NCBI RefSeq assembly: GCF_000024905.1 | Contig: NC_013522.1 | Span: forward strand, 496,001 to 560,000 | Length of the DNA stretch: 64,000 bases | Reading direction: 5' to 3' | Source: Thermanaerovibrio acidaminovorans DSM 6589 | GTDB lineage: Bacteria > Synergistota > Synergistia > Synergistales > Synergistaceae | Part shown: positions 16,521-25,206 of the stretch, in pieces | How positions within the stretch are numbered: position 1 is the stretch's first letter | How the letters are laid out: the number at the start of each line of letters is the position of its first letter | Notes under the pieces: generated by a model | Seen by the model: only the letters and a program-made list of their open reading frames with translations | The model's database searches: none | Told to the model about the DNA's origin: nothing | Translations under genes and position numbers: made by a program

Positions 16521-18402
16521 GCCCTCGCTCTCCAAACTCTCGGCGGCTCTGATGCTGGCCGCCCTGGTCATATCGGCGCTTGCCCTGATACCCCGGGTGA
16601 GGTCCGAGATGGGGGACAGGAACGTGGGGCTGGTGTGCGACTACAGGGACCTCACCTCCCTAGCCAGGGAGGGGACGCTGTCCCCCGGTGCGCTCCTGAG
16701 GGAGCTCAAAGGGCTTGGCCTTGGGGGCATCCTGGTTAGCGAGCTCACCGGCAAGGACCTTCTGGCGGGCCTCTCCCCGGTTAGGCTCTCCCCTGTAAGG
16801 GACCTGCCGTTCAAGTTCCCCCAGGGGCTTCCCCAGGACAGGGCGGTGCTTTTCGGTCCCGCGGAGGACCGGGGCGTCCAGCTGATCGCCCGTTACCTGG
16901 AGGCCAAGTTCCCCGCCTCCAGCCGGATCTCCTCCGGCGCTAACCTGGCGGTGGTGCTGCCCCTGGGCATGTCAGAGGCCTCCGACGGCGGCCTGGTGCC
17001 CGACGTGGAGGGGTTGGAGTTCGCCCGGGCCAACGGCCTTCCGATCATATTCAGGCCCTCCCCCTGCGTCGGGGTGGGTGGGTCCTCCGTGGCCATGGCG
17101 GTGGAGGGGCTCATGGAGGCCTACCCCATAAGGGGCATCCTGCCCGCGGGGCTTTCCGTGGCGGGCTACCCGGACCTGGAGCCCCTGGGGGCGCTGATAA
17201 GGGGCAACGGCCTCTTCCTGGCCCAGACGGAGTTCGTAAAGCAGGTGGGCATGTCGAACCTGGTGAAGGAGAGCTTTCCCCGGGTGATCCCCATCCACAG
17301 CGTGGTGAAGGACGAGGTGTTCTCCAAGAACATCACCCGGGAGCAGCTGGTGGAGCGGATGGTCCGGGCGGTGCACGAGCGTTCCGTCAGGCTCCTTTTG
17401 GTCAGGCCCTACGACCTATACCCGGCGGACCGGCTGGGAAGCTTCAGGGAGGATCTGCGGCACCTGAGCTCCTCCCTGGAGGCCCGGCGCTACCACCTCA
17501 GGTTCCCCTCCCCCAAGGGGGACGTGCCCAGGTCCTGGCTGGGGGCCCTGGGGGCCGCGTTGGCCCTTCTCGGGGTTTGGCTTCGGCTCCGGGCCCGGTT
17601 CGCCCCCCACTTCCCCCGCCTCCTTGGGCGCCTGGGGTCCATGGGGATCCTGGCTGCCCTGGGGACCCTAGGGCTACTGGCGATACCCTTCGGTGGGCTG
17701 CCCATGAGGCTGTTGGGCGCCCTCCTGGGGGCCCTTGGGGCCTCCGAGGGGGCCTTGACCGCCCTGGAGGAGGAGAACCCCCTCCGGGGAGCGATGAGGG
17801 GCTTCGCGGTGACCGCCGTGGCGGGACTCGCCATAGGGGCCATGTACGGCTTCAGCTTCTACATGTTGAGGGTCGGGGTCTTCTCGGGGGTTAAGCTCAC
17901 CCTGGTGGTTCCCCCTGCGGCGGTTCTCCTGAACGACCTGCTGAAGAGGGTCTACCCGGAGGGGCGGGAGATGCTGTCGAGGCCCCCCATGTGGGGGGAG
18001 CTGCTGGTGGCCTCCGGGCTGCTCCTGGCCCTGGCGTTCATGGCCATAAGGAGCGACAACACCGCCCTGGTGCCCCAGTGGGAGCTGACCCTGAGGGAGT
18101 GGCTCGAGAGGGCGCTGCTGGTTCGCCCCAGGACCAAGGAGCTCATCGGCTACCCGTGTCTCTTCCTCTACGGTTGGCTCTCCCGCCGGGGCCTTGGGGG
18201 GCGTTTCGGTGAGGTGCTTAGGATCGGCTCCTCCCTGGCCTTCGCGTCCGCCCTCAACTCCTTCTGTCACCTCCACACCCCCCTGTTCTTGACCCTTTTG
18301 AGGGGGCTGAACGGCCTTTGGGTGGGGTCTCTGCTTGGATTTGCCGGGTGCCTGGCCCTCTCCCTGTCGCTTCCATTGCTCAAGGGGGTTGATCGCCCAT
18401 GA
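16513..18402 (+). CDS. DUF5693 family membrane protein
   Basis: A 629-residue protein with one N-terminal anchor (LMLAALVISALALI), an extracytoplasmic region of about 310 residues and a C-terminal block of roughly eight transmembrane helices. The soluble part has motifs such as LSKGLGLGGILVSEL-like turns, PVHSV-type IPIHSVVKDE and LLLVRPYDLYP, seen in DUF5693 proteins that recur directly upstream of csaB. That link suggests work in cell-wall polymer pyruvylation or S-layer anchoring, but the biochemical function is unknown. The start overlaps the maf stop by 8 nt, and the stop overlaps csaB by 4 nt. Confidence 0.75.
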   Translation: MSRPSLSKLSAALMLAALVISALALIPRVRSEMGDRNVGLVCDYRDLTSLAREGTLSPGALLRELKGLGLGGILVSELTGKDLLAGLSPVRLSPVRDLPFKFPQGLPQDRAVLFGPAEDRGVQLIARYLEAKFPASSRISSGANLAVVLPLGMSEASDGGLVPDVEGLEFARANGLPIIFRPSPCVGVGGSSVAMAVEGLMEAYPIRGILPAGLSVAGYPDLEPLGALIRGNGLFLAQTEFVKQVGMSNLVKESFPRVIPIHSVVKDEVFSKNITREQLVERMVRAVHERSVRLLLVRPYDLYPADRLGSFREDLRHLSSSLEARRYHLRFPSPKGDVPRSWLGALGAALALLGVWLRLRARFAPHFPRLLGRLGSMGILAALGTLGLLAIPFGGLPMRLLGALLGALGASEGALTALEEENPLRGAMRGFAVTAVAGLAIGAMYGFSFYMLRVGVFSGVKLTLVVPPAAVLLNDLLKRVYPEGREMLSRPPMWGELLVASGLLLALAFMAIRSDNTALVPQWELTLREWLERALLVRPRTKELIGYPCLFLYGWLSRRGLGGRFGEVLRIGSSLAFASALNSFCHLHTPLFLTLLRGLNGLWVGSLLGFAGCLALSLSLPLLKGVDRP

Positions 18403-19409
18403 GGGAGCTGGACGTGGTCCTCTGCGGCTACTACGGGTTCGGCAACCTGGGGGACGAGCTTCTGGCCAAGGCCCTGGTGGAGCTCCTATGCCTCAGCGGG
18501 GTGGATAGGGACCGCATAGGGGTCCTGTCCGCCTCCCCGGACCAGACCGCAGGGGAGCTGGGGGTTCGCTCCGAGGACCGATGGAGCCCCAGGAGTGTCT
18601 TCAGGTTCCTATCCTCCTCCAGGACCCTGCTCCTGGGGGGAGGGGGGCTATTCCAGGACGTGACCAGCCTCAAGAGCCCCCTCTACTACTGGGGAGTCAC
18701 CTTCATGGCCCGCCGGGCCGGGGCGGTTCCCTGGGCCTTCGGCCAGTCCCTTGGTCCCTTAAGTAGCTCCTTGGGTCGCCGGCTGGCCACCAGGTCACTG
18801 GGGGCCTGCAAGGTTAGGGTCTTGAGGGACGCCCCGTCGGTCAAGCTGGCCCAGTCCATGGGCATAGGGGCGGTGATGATGGCTCCGGACCCGGTGTTGG
18901 CCTTGAGGCCAAACGTGGGGGAGAGGACCGGGGCCTTCATAGGGGTCAACGTCCGGCCCACCCGGTCGGTGAGTCTCAAGAAGGTGGCCTACTGCATCCG
19001 GGATCTGGTGCTCAAGGAAGGCCTGCCGGTGGTGGGTTTGGCCCTGGCGGAGGAGGACCTGTTGGCCCTGAGGGACCTGGAGACCTTCGGGGTCAGGATG
19101 GGGGACGTGAGGCTCATGCGGTCCCTTCGGGACTTCGAAGCGGTGGCGGGATCCCTTCGGGGGACGGTCTCCATGCGGCTCCACGGGGTGGTGCTGTCGG
19201 TGGCGTCCCGGATCCCCTGCGTGGCCATCCCTTACGATCCCAAGGTGGAGGCCTTCGCGGGGCAGTTCTTGGTGCCCATGTCCTCCGGGGACCGTCCCAT
19301 GGAGTTCGGGGACCCGGTGGACGTGTCGGCGCTCGATGAGGCCCAGGGGGCTCTGAGGGAGGCCATGGGTCTTGCGGTGTCCAAGCTGGGCATAGGGGGT
19401 GGGTCATGA
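18399..19409 (+). CDS. csaB: Polysaccharide pyruvyl transferase CsaB
   Basis: A 336-residue GT-B-like enzyme that transfers pyruvyl from phosphoenolpyruvate onto a cell-wall polysaccharide, which lets SLH-domain proteins bind. Signatures: the N-terminal CGYYGFGNLGDELLAKAL, LLLGGGGLFQDVTS and the C-terminal SMRLHGVVLS with VAIPYDPKV, the acceptor/donor-site His region. It overlaps the DUF5693 gene (ATGA) and the transketolase-like gene after it. Its presence implies an S-layer held by pyruvylated polymer. Confidence 0.9.
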   Translation: MRELDVVLCGYYGFGNLGDELLAKALVELLCLSGVDRDRIGVLSASPDQTAGELGVRSEDRWSPRSVFRFLSSSRTLLLGGGGLFQDVTSLKSPLYYWGVTFMARRAGAVPWAFGQSLGPLSSSLGRRLATRSLGACKVRVLRDAPSVKLAQSMGIGAVMMAPDPVLALRPNVGERTGAFIGVNVRPTRSVSLKKVAYCIRDLVLKEGLPVVGLALAEEDLLALRDLETFGVRMGDVRLMRSLRDFEAVAGSLRGTVSMRLHGVVLSVASRIPCVAIPYDPKVEAFAGQFLVPMSSGDRPMEFGDPVDVSALDEAQGALREAMGLAVSKLGIGGGS

Positions 19410-20239
19410 TGGACCCAGTGCGGTCCCGAGAGTTGGGCACCTTGGCCAAGGAGGTCCGGAAGGACGTGGTCCGGATGATAGGCTTGTCCAAGGTGGGGTG
19501 CCTTGGGGTATCGCTGGCCCTGGTGGACCTTTTGGTCTTCCTCTACTGGGAGTTGATGCGGGTGGACCCTGCCGACGCCAGGATGGCCGAGCGGGACCGG
19601 CTGGTGTTGAGCAAGTGGAGGGGCTCCCCCGCCCTCTACTCGGTGCTGGCCCGGCGGGGCTTCTTCTCCCGGGAGGAGCTCTGGAGCTTCGGAAGGCTGG
19701 GGGCCCTTCTGCAGGGTAGCCCCGATTGTCGCCGGGTGCCTGGGGTGGACGCCCCGTCGGGCCCTTCCGGCATGGGGCTTGGGATGGCGGTGGGGCTCTC
19801 CATAGCGCTCAGGATGGACGGGCTGCCCAGCCGGGTCTTCTGCCTCATGGGGGATGGGGAGCTGAGGGATGGCCTCTCCTGGGAGGCGGCCTTCTCCGCC
19901 TCCTTCCACCGGCTTGACCGGCTGGTGGCGGTGATAAACGTGACGGACCACGGGGGGGAGCCCTGGGGTCCCGCGGATGACCCGGAGTCCATGGGGCGCA
20001 AGCTGGCCACCTTCGGCTGGGCGGTCTCCCAGGGGGACGGGCACGATTTCCCCTCCATGGAGACGGCCTTTGCGCAGGTGATGGGGGCCAACGCTCCCAA
20101 GGCGGTGATCCTGCGCACCCTCGAGGGAGGAGGCGTCCCGTTGCCCAGGGGTGGGGATGCCCTCTCCAGGGGTGACGTGGACTCGGTGATCGGCCAGATA
20201 GAGTACGAAGGGAGGGGGCCTTTGGATGACAGGACCTAG
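19406..20239 (+). CDS. Transketolase-like protein, N-terminal (TPP-binding) half, active-site histidines replaced
   Basis: A 277-residue protein matching the N-terminal half of split transketolases. The TPP/Mg motif is intact: GDGE at about 149-152, then N178 in VAVIN. LVLSK...GSPALYSVLA, PGVDAPSGPSGMGLGMAVG and DGLSWEAAFSA match the family order. Two conserved substrate-site His are missing: the SxGHGS loop reads SKWRGS (Arg72) and the GHPE loop reads GSPD (Ser105). It may therefore use another donor or acceptor, or have lost classical transketolase activity. It lies between csaB and ftsE and overlaps its partner gene by 14 nt. Confidence 0.82.
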   Translation: MMDPVRSRELGTLAKEVRKDVVRMIGLSKVGCLGVSLALVDLLVFLYWELMRVDPADARMAERDRLVLSKWRGSPALYSVLARRGFFSREELWSFGRLGALLQGSPDCRRVPGVDAPSGPSGMGLGMAVGLSIALRMDGLPSRVFCLMGDGELRDGLSWEAAFSASFHRLDRLVAVINVTDHGGEPWGPADDPESMGRKLATFGWAVSQGDGHDFPSMETAFAQVMGANAPKAVILRTLEGGGVPLPRGGDALSRGDVDSVIGQIEYEGRGPLDDRT

Positions 20240-21167
20240 TCCCATGTGGCACGGATACGAGGAGGCCCTCTGCCGCTCCGCACTGGATGTGCCCCACCTG
20301 GTGGTGGTGGACTCTCGGGAGGGGACCTTGGGGGGGGAGTTCAGGGACAGGTTCCCCCACCGGTTCTTCGTGGCTGGCACGTCGGAGCAGGAGGTGGTGC
20401 TCACCGCCGCTGGGTTGGCCCTGGGGGGCAAGAAGGTGTTCGCCTCCTGGTCGAGCCCCTTCCTGGTGGGGCGGTCCTACGATCTGATACGGTCCGCCAT
20501 AGCCATACCGGCCCTTTCGGTGGTGCTGGTTAGCCCCTTCGGGTGGCTGGACCGTGGGCCCAGCGGGGCCCATCATCAGCTGGTGGAGGACCTGGGGCTC
20601 ATGACCGCCATGCCGGGCATGCCGGTGCTGGTCCCCTCCGACGGGGTGTCCGCCCGATGCCTTATCGAGCGGCTGGCCCGATCCGAGGGTCCCGCCTACG
20701 TGAGGCTCACCGCCGGGAACGTGCCAGGGGTTTACCAGGACGATGACGGCGATTTCCCCCTTGGGGGCGCCAGGTTCCTCACCCGGGGAGATGGGGTCAC
20801 CATATGTGCGTGTGGTATCATGGTCCACGAGGCGTTGAAGGCCGCCCGGGTGCTGTCAAGCCAGGGGATAGAGGCGGAGGTAATAGACTGTTACAGCGTC
20901 CGGCCCCTGGCGGAGCAGGTTGTTCTCTCGTCGGTCCGCCGGACTGGGTGTTGCGTGGTGGCGGAGGAGCACAGCCTGCACGGTGGGCTCGGCAGCGCGG
21001 TTTGCCAGTGCCTGTCCTCCCGGTACCCGGTGCCGGTGGGCATGGTGTGCGCCGACGACAGGTTCGGCCAGAGCGGCTCCCCGGAGGAACTCCGGGAGTT
21101 CTACGGCCTCACTGCTGGACGGATAGTGAGCTCCGCCGTCCAGGTTTTCAGCATGCGCAGGAGGTAG
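20226..21167 (+). CDS. Transketolase-like protein, C-terminal (pyrimidine-binding) half
   Basis: A 313-residue partner of the preceding gene. It carries the TPP-activating Glu in GTSEQEVV (E54), the pyrimidine-domain helix SYDLIRSAIAIPALSVVLV, the loop GPSGAHHQLVEDLGLM (His116/117) and a C-terminal transketolase domain with CYSVRPLAEQVV and VAEEHSLHGGLGSAV. The pair should form a heterotetramer with two TPP sites at the interface. Since the N half lacks substrate His residues, the reaction is uncertain. ftsE starts 6 nt later. Confidence 0.85.
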   Translation: MTGPSPMWHGYEEALCRSALDVPHLVVVDSREGTLGGEFRDRFPHRFFVAGTSEQEVVLTAAGLALGGKKVFASWSSPFLVGRSYDLIRSAIAIPALSVVLVSPFGWLDRGPSGAHHQLVEDLGLMTAMPGMPVLVPSDGVSARCLIERLARSEGPAYVRLTAGNVPGVYQDDDGDFPLGGARFLTRGDGVTICACGIMVHEALKAARVLSSQGIEAEVIDCYSVRPLAEQVVLSSVRRTGCCVVAEEHSLHGGLGSAVCQCLSSRYPVPVGMVCADDRFGQSGSPEELREFYGLTAGRIVSSAVQVFSMRRR

Positions 21168-21173
21168 AAGCCG

Positions 21174-21869
21174 ATGGACATACGGCTATCTGGGGTTACT
21201 AAGATATTCCACCCGGATATAACCGCTCTTGAGGACATATATTTGGACATCCCCAAGGGGGAGTTCGTGTACTTGGTGGGGCCCACCGGGTCCGGCAAGA
21301 CCACCCTGATGAGGACCATAACCCGGGAGGTTTTGCCAACCAGGGGGCAGGTGATGGTGGGGTCCTACAGCTTAAGGAAGATAGGCCGGGTGGATCTCTC
21401 CCTCTTCCGCCGGGAGGTGGGGGTGGTCTATCAGGATTTCTGTCTTTTGCCCCACCTAAACGTGTTCGAGAACGTGGCCTTCGTCCTGGAGGTGCTTGGG
21501 ATGCCCCCCCGGGAGGTGAAGGAGAGGGCCGATGAGGTGCTGGAGCGGGTGAACCTGTGGCGCCGCAGGTTCCTGTACCCTCCCCAGCTGTCCGGCGGTG
21601 AGCAGCAGCGGGTTGCCATAGCCAGGGCCATAGTGAACTCTCCGTCGATCCTGTTGGCGGACGAGCCCACCGGCAACCTGGACCTTCACACCGCGGAGGA
21701 GATAATGCAGTTGTTGCTGTCCATAAACGCCATGGGGACCACCATCCTCATGGCCACCCATAACCAGTACCTGGTGGATTCCTACCGTCAGCGGGTGGTG
21801 GAGTTGAAGATGGGTCGGATAGTCCGAGACGAGAAGAGGGGAAGGTACGAGATCGATGGGGAGCTTTAG
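21174..21869 (+). CDS. ftsE: Cell-division ATP-binding protein FtsE
   Basis: A 231-residue ABC ATPase that, with FtsX, transmits ATP hydrolysis across the membrane to activate cell-wall hydrolases at the septum. Walker [10 protein letters not shown] (about 38-46), Q-loop VYQDFCLLP, signature [14 protein letters not shown], Walker [13 protein letters not shown] and switch His in MATHN are all present. The 3' end overlaps ftsX by 14 nt. Confidence 0.95.
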   Translation: MDIRLSGVTKIFHPDITALEDIYLDIPKGEFVYLVGPTGSGKTTLMRTITREVLPTRGQVMVGSYSLRKIGRVDLSLFRREVGVVYQDFCLLPHLNVFENVAFVLEVLGMPPREVKERADEVLERVNLWRRRFLYPPQLSGGEQQRVAIARAIVNSPSILLADEPTGNLDLHTAEEIMQLLLSINAMGTTILMATHNQYLVDSYRQRVVELKMGRIVRDEKRGRYEIDGEL

Positions 21870-22740
21870 GTATTCTGTAAGGGACGGGCTCAGGTTGGTC
21901 TTCCGCCACTGGGGGCTAAGCTTCCTGACCCTTTTCACCTCCGCCGCGGTCTTCTACCTGATGGGGGCCAGCATCCTGTTCGTTCTGAACACCCGGCATG
22001 TGGTAAGGAACCTGGAGGGGGAGCTCTCCATCCAGGCCTACATGACCCCCCGGGCGGACCTGGAGGCGGTGGCCAAGCGGATCAGGTCCATGCCCCACGT
22101 GAGGGCGGTGGAGGTCATAACCCCCGCCAAGGCGCTGGACAGGCTGAAGGCCCGGCTTGGGAGCCAGGTTCAGGCGGTGACGCTGCTCGGGGAGAACCCG
22201 TTGCCTCCCAGCGTGGAGGTGTGGGTGGACAAGGCGGCGTCGGTGCCGGTGGTGGCTAGGGAGCTTCTGACCGTGGAGGAGGTCCAGGACGTGGTCTACG
22301 CGGGGAAGCTGGCGGAGAAGCTGTCCAAGCTCTCCCGGTTTGCTGGCCGGTTCTCCCTGGGGGTCCTGTTGGTGGCCATCGCCGCCAGCGGGGTGGTGCT
22401 ATTCAACACCATAAGGATAGCGGTCTACTCCAAGGAGGAGGAAATAGCCATCATGCTCATGGTGGGTGCCACCCCCACCTTCGTGGCCATGCCCTTCATA
22501 ATCCAGGGGGTCCTCCTGGGTTCCCTGGGGGCCCTCCTGTCGTCTGGCATGCTGGCCATGTCCTACAAGGCCGCCATAGAGAGGCTCAAGGACTTCCTCC
22601 CCTTCCTGGAGTTTCTTAACGATCCCATGTTGCTTCTCCGGCTAACCGGCGTTCTGGTGGCCGGCGGGGCGGTGGTGAGCTTCATCTCCAGCTTCATGGC
22701 GGTGGAGCGGTTCATCCGCCGGGCCCTGAAGCCCCTATAG
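21856..22740 (+). CDS. ftsX: Cell-division protein FtsX
   Basis: A 294-residue four-helix permease-like protein. After the first helix (LTLFTSAAVFYLMGASILFVLN) comes a large extracytoplasmic loop of about 130 residues that normally binds the hydrolase or activator, then three C-terminal helices. ELSIQAYMTP and VYSKEEEIAIMLMVGAT are family landmarks. The gene overlaps ftsE, and an M23 hydrolase/activator gene follows after 15 nt, the classical FtsEX-EnvC arrangement. Confidence 0.93.
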   Translation: MGSFRYSVRDGLRLVFRHWGLSFLTLFTSAAVFYLMGASILFVLNTRHVVRNLEGELSIQAYMTPRADLEAVAKRIRSMPHVRAVEVITPAKALDRLKARLGSQVQAVTLLGENPLPPSVEVWVDKAASVPVVARELLTVEEVQDVVYAGKLAEKLSKLSRFAGRFSLGVLLVAIAASGVVLFNTIRIAVYSKEEEIAIMLMVGATPTFVAMPFIIQGVLLGSLGALLSSGMLAMSYKAAIERLKDFLPFLEFLNDPMLLLRLTGVLVAGGAVVSFISSFMAVERFIRRALKPL

Positions 22741-22755
22741 CGGAGGGTGTCTGAG

Positions 22756-23970
22756 TTGAGCCGGTTGGGACGCTTTCATCTCCGGCTGACCTTGTCGGTC
22801 CTCTGCCTCTTGGCGCTTGGCATCCCCGGGTGGTGCAGCACCTCCGACCTGGACAGGCGGCTCAAACAGGAGGAGAAGCGGCTGAATCAGGTCCAGGGGC
22901 AGATCTCCTATCACCGTAAGAAGGTCCAGGAGATGGAGGGCAAGGAGAGGAACGTAATCTCCGAGATAGAGTCCCTGGCGCAGCAGATGGCGGTGACGGA
23001 GCAGCGGATATCGGTTATCAACCTTCGCCGGGAAAAGGTGAAGGAGCGGATGAGGCAGCTGACGGAGGAGATAAAGCACACCTCCTCCCGGATAGACTAC
23101 GTGAAGGACCTCTTGAGGGCCCGGCTGGTGGCCATATACAAGTACGGCGGCGTGGCGGAGTTCAACCTGCTGCTCTCCGCCCCGGGGGCCATGGACGCCC
23201 TGTCCACCTCCTACCTGCTGGGCAAGATAGCCGACCAGGACCGGCGGCTCATAACGGAGCTTTCGGACAGGAAGGCCCGGTTGGACATGGCCCACCGGGA
23301 GCTAAAGGAGCAGCGGGCCCTGCTGGAGAGGCAGAACCAGGAGCTCCAGGAGAACAAATTGAAGCTTAGGGTGGCCACCGACCGGCGGAACGACCTCCTC
23401 AAACGGGTTAGGAGCGAGAAGAGCCTGCACCTGGCGGAGCTTCGGGAGTACGAGCGGATGGAGCAGGAGATAAACTCCACCATAACCAGGCTCATGGCGG
23501 AGAAGCGCCGGCGCCTGGCGGAGGCCCGTGCCAAGGCGGCGAAGGCCCAGGGCACTGCGCCTCAGGAGGTGGTCTACTACAAGGGTGGGCGGCTGGCGTG
23601 GCCCCTGGTGGGACAGATCCGGAGCAGCTTCGGCGTCCGGGTTCACCCGGTGTTCAGGACCAGGATCATGCACACCGGGCTGGACATATCGGGATCCACC
23701 GGGGACCCGGTGAGGGCGGCGGAGAGCGGCGAGGTCCTCTACGCCGGGTGGCTTCGGGGGTACGGGCAGGTGATAATCCTGGACCACGGGAGGGATCTCA
23801 CCACCGTCTACGCCCACCTCTCCAAGATAGAGGTGAACGAGGGTGAGAAGGTCAGCCGGGGCGAGCAGATAGGCCGGGTGGGTAGCACCGGCATAGCCAC
23901 CGGGCCGCACCTGCACTTCGAGGTTCGGGTAAACGGCAAGGCGGTCAACCCAATGGGCTACCTCAAGTAG
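22756..23970 (+). CDS. envC: Murein hydrolase activator/peptidase M23 with coiled coil (EnvC-like)
   Basis: A 404-residue exported protein: signal peptide to about residue 27, then about 230 residues of coiled coil (repeated KRLNQVQ, QQMAVTEQRI, KERMRQLTEEI) and a C-terminal LytM/M23 domain. The coiled coil should dock onto the FtsX loop. The zinc site looks intact: H-x3-D in MHTGLD (about 306-310), YAHLS and HLHFE (about 385-387). E. coli EnvC lacks these ligands and only activates amidases, so this homologue may itself cut peptidoglycan. I chose TTG 22756 because GGAGGG lies 8 nt upstream. Confidence 0.9.
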   Translation: MSRLGRFHLRLTLSVLCLLALGIPGWCSTSDLDRRLKQEEKRLNQVQGQISYHRKKVQEMEGKERNVISEIESLAQQMAVTEQRISVINLRREKVKERMRQLTEEIKHTSSRIDYVKDLLRARLVAIYKYGGVAEFNLLLSAPGAMDALSTSYLLGKIADQDRRLITELSDRKARLDMAHRELKEQRALLERQNQELQENKLKLRVATDRRNDLLKRVRSEKSLHLAELREYERMEQEINSTITRLMAEKRRRLAEARAKAAKAQGTAPQEVVYYKGGRLAWPLVGQIRSSFGVRVHPVFRTRIMHTGLDISGSTGDPVRAAESGEVLYAGWLRGYGQVIILDHGRDLTTVYAHLSKIEVNEGEKVSRGEQIGRVGSTGIATGPHLHFEVRVNGKAVNPMGYLK

Positions 23971-23999
23971 CGGGTCCGTCTTAGGTCTTTGGGAAGGGG

Positions 24000-25202
24000 A
24001 TGCGGCGTTTGCTGAGCTTCATGAAGAGATTCAGGGACGTGTTCCTTGGGGTGGCGATAGGCGCCCTGGCGGTGACGGGGATGATGGCGGCGGTGGCCAA
24101 CGACGGGTCCCAGCCGGACTCCCTGAAGCCCCCGTTCTCGGTGAGGAACATGGCCATACTTCGCCAGGCCAGGGCCATAATGGAGCTTTACCACGTGGAC
24201 GCGGACAAGCTCCCGGGGGAGCAGAAGCTGTTCTACGGGGCCATGAAGGGCATGGTCTCCGCCGCGGGGGACCCCTACACCCGGTTCGTGGACCCCTCCC
24301 AGCTCAAAGAGGAGTCCATCGAGATGGAGGGCCAGTACGGTGGGGTGGGTATGTACGTGGGGCAGCGGGACGGCAAGGTGCTGGTGATAAGCCCCATGGA
24401 GGGGACCCCGGCCCACCGGGCAGGGCTCAAACCCATGGACGAGATCGTGAAGGTGAACGACAAGGTCGTGGTGGGGATGGCCCAGGACGAGGTGGTTAAC
24501 ATGCTCCGGGGCCAGGCGGGCACCAAGGTCACCGTCTGGGTGAGGCGGAAGGGCAAGGACGAGATCCTCAAGTTCAACCTGGTGAGGGAGATAATAAAGG
24601 TTAAGTCCGTCCGCTACAGCCTCCTGGAGGAGGGGTACGCCTACGTCAGGCTCGCCCACTTCACCCAGACCTCCGGGCAGGAGATGCGGGAGGCGGTATC
24701 CTGGGCCAGGTCCAAGGGGGCCAAGGGTATGGTGCTGGACCTTAGAAACGACCCCGGGGGGCTCCTCAACGCGGCGGTGGACGTGGCGTCCTGCTTCTTG
24801 AACGACGGTGACCTGGTGGTCAGCACCCGGGGCCGGGTGGAGAGGGCAAACGAGGCCATGTACGCCTCCGGCGGCGTCAAGTACCCTGGTCCCCTGGTGG
24901 TGCTCATAAACGAGGGCAGCGCCAGCGCCTCGGAGATAGTGGCGGGGGCCCTGCGGGACCACAAGCGGGCCAAGCTGGTGGGGACCAAGAGCTTCGGGAA
25001 GGGCTCGGTCCAGACCCTGTTCAACCTGCCGGACGGGGCGGGGATGTACGTAACCATAGCCCGGTACTACACCCCGTCGGGCAAGATGATAGACAAGGTG
25101 GGCCTCGAGCCGGACGTGAAGGTCCGGGGGGAGCCAAACGAGAATCCCAAGAAGGACGTCCAGCTGAAGCGGGCCCTGGAGGTCCTCAAGAAGGGTCGGT
25201 AG
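24000..25202 (+). CDS. ctpA: C-terminal processing peptidase, S41 family
   Basis: A 400-residue periplasmic or membrane-anchored serine protease. The layout is N-terminal anchor (VFLGVAIGALAVTGMMAAVA), a PDZ domain at about 95-180 (GGVGMYVG, SPMEGTPAHRAGLKPMDEIVKVN), and the S41 fold with catalytic Ser in GSASASEI (about 305) and Lys in KSFGKGSVQ (about 330). CtpA-type enzymes trim C termini of envelope proteins and peptidoglycan hydrolases. Its place right after the FtsEX-linked M23 gene suggests control of that hydrolase. The exact start is uncertain, since GGGAAGGGG directly abuts the ATG. Confidence 0.93.
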   Translation: MRRLLSFMKRFRDVFLGVAIGALAVTGMMAAVANDGSQPDSLKPPFSVRNMAILRQARAIMELYHVDADKLPGEQKLFYGAMKGMVSAAGDPYTRFVDPSQLKEESIEMEGQYGGVGMYVGQRDGKVLVISPMEGTPAHRAGLKPMDEIVKVNDKVVVGMAQDEVVNMLRGQAGTKVTVWVRRKGKDEILKFNLVREIIKVKSVRYSLLEEGYAYVRLAHFTQTSGQEMREAVSWARSKGAKGMVLDLRNDPGGLLNAAVDVASCFLNDGDLVVSTRGRVERANEAMYASGGVKYPGPLVVLINEGSASASEIVAGALRDHKRAKLVGTKSFGKGSVQTLFNLPDGAGMYVTIARYYTPSGKMIDKVGLEPDVKVRGEPNENPKKDVQLKRALEVLKKGR

Positions 25203-25206
25203 GCCC

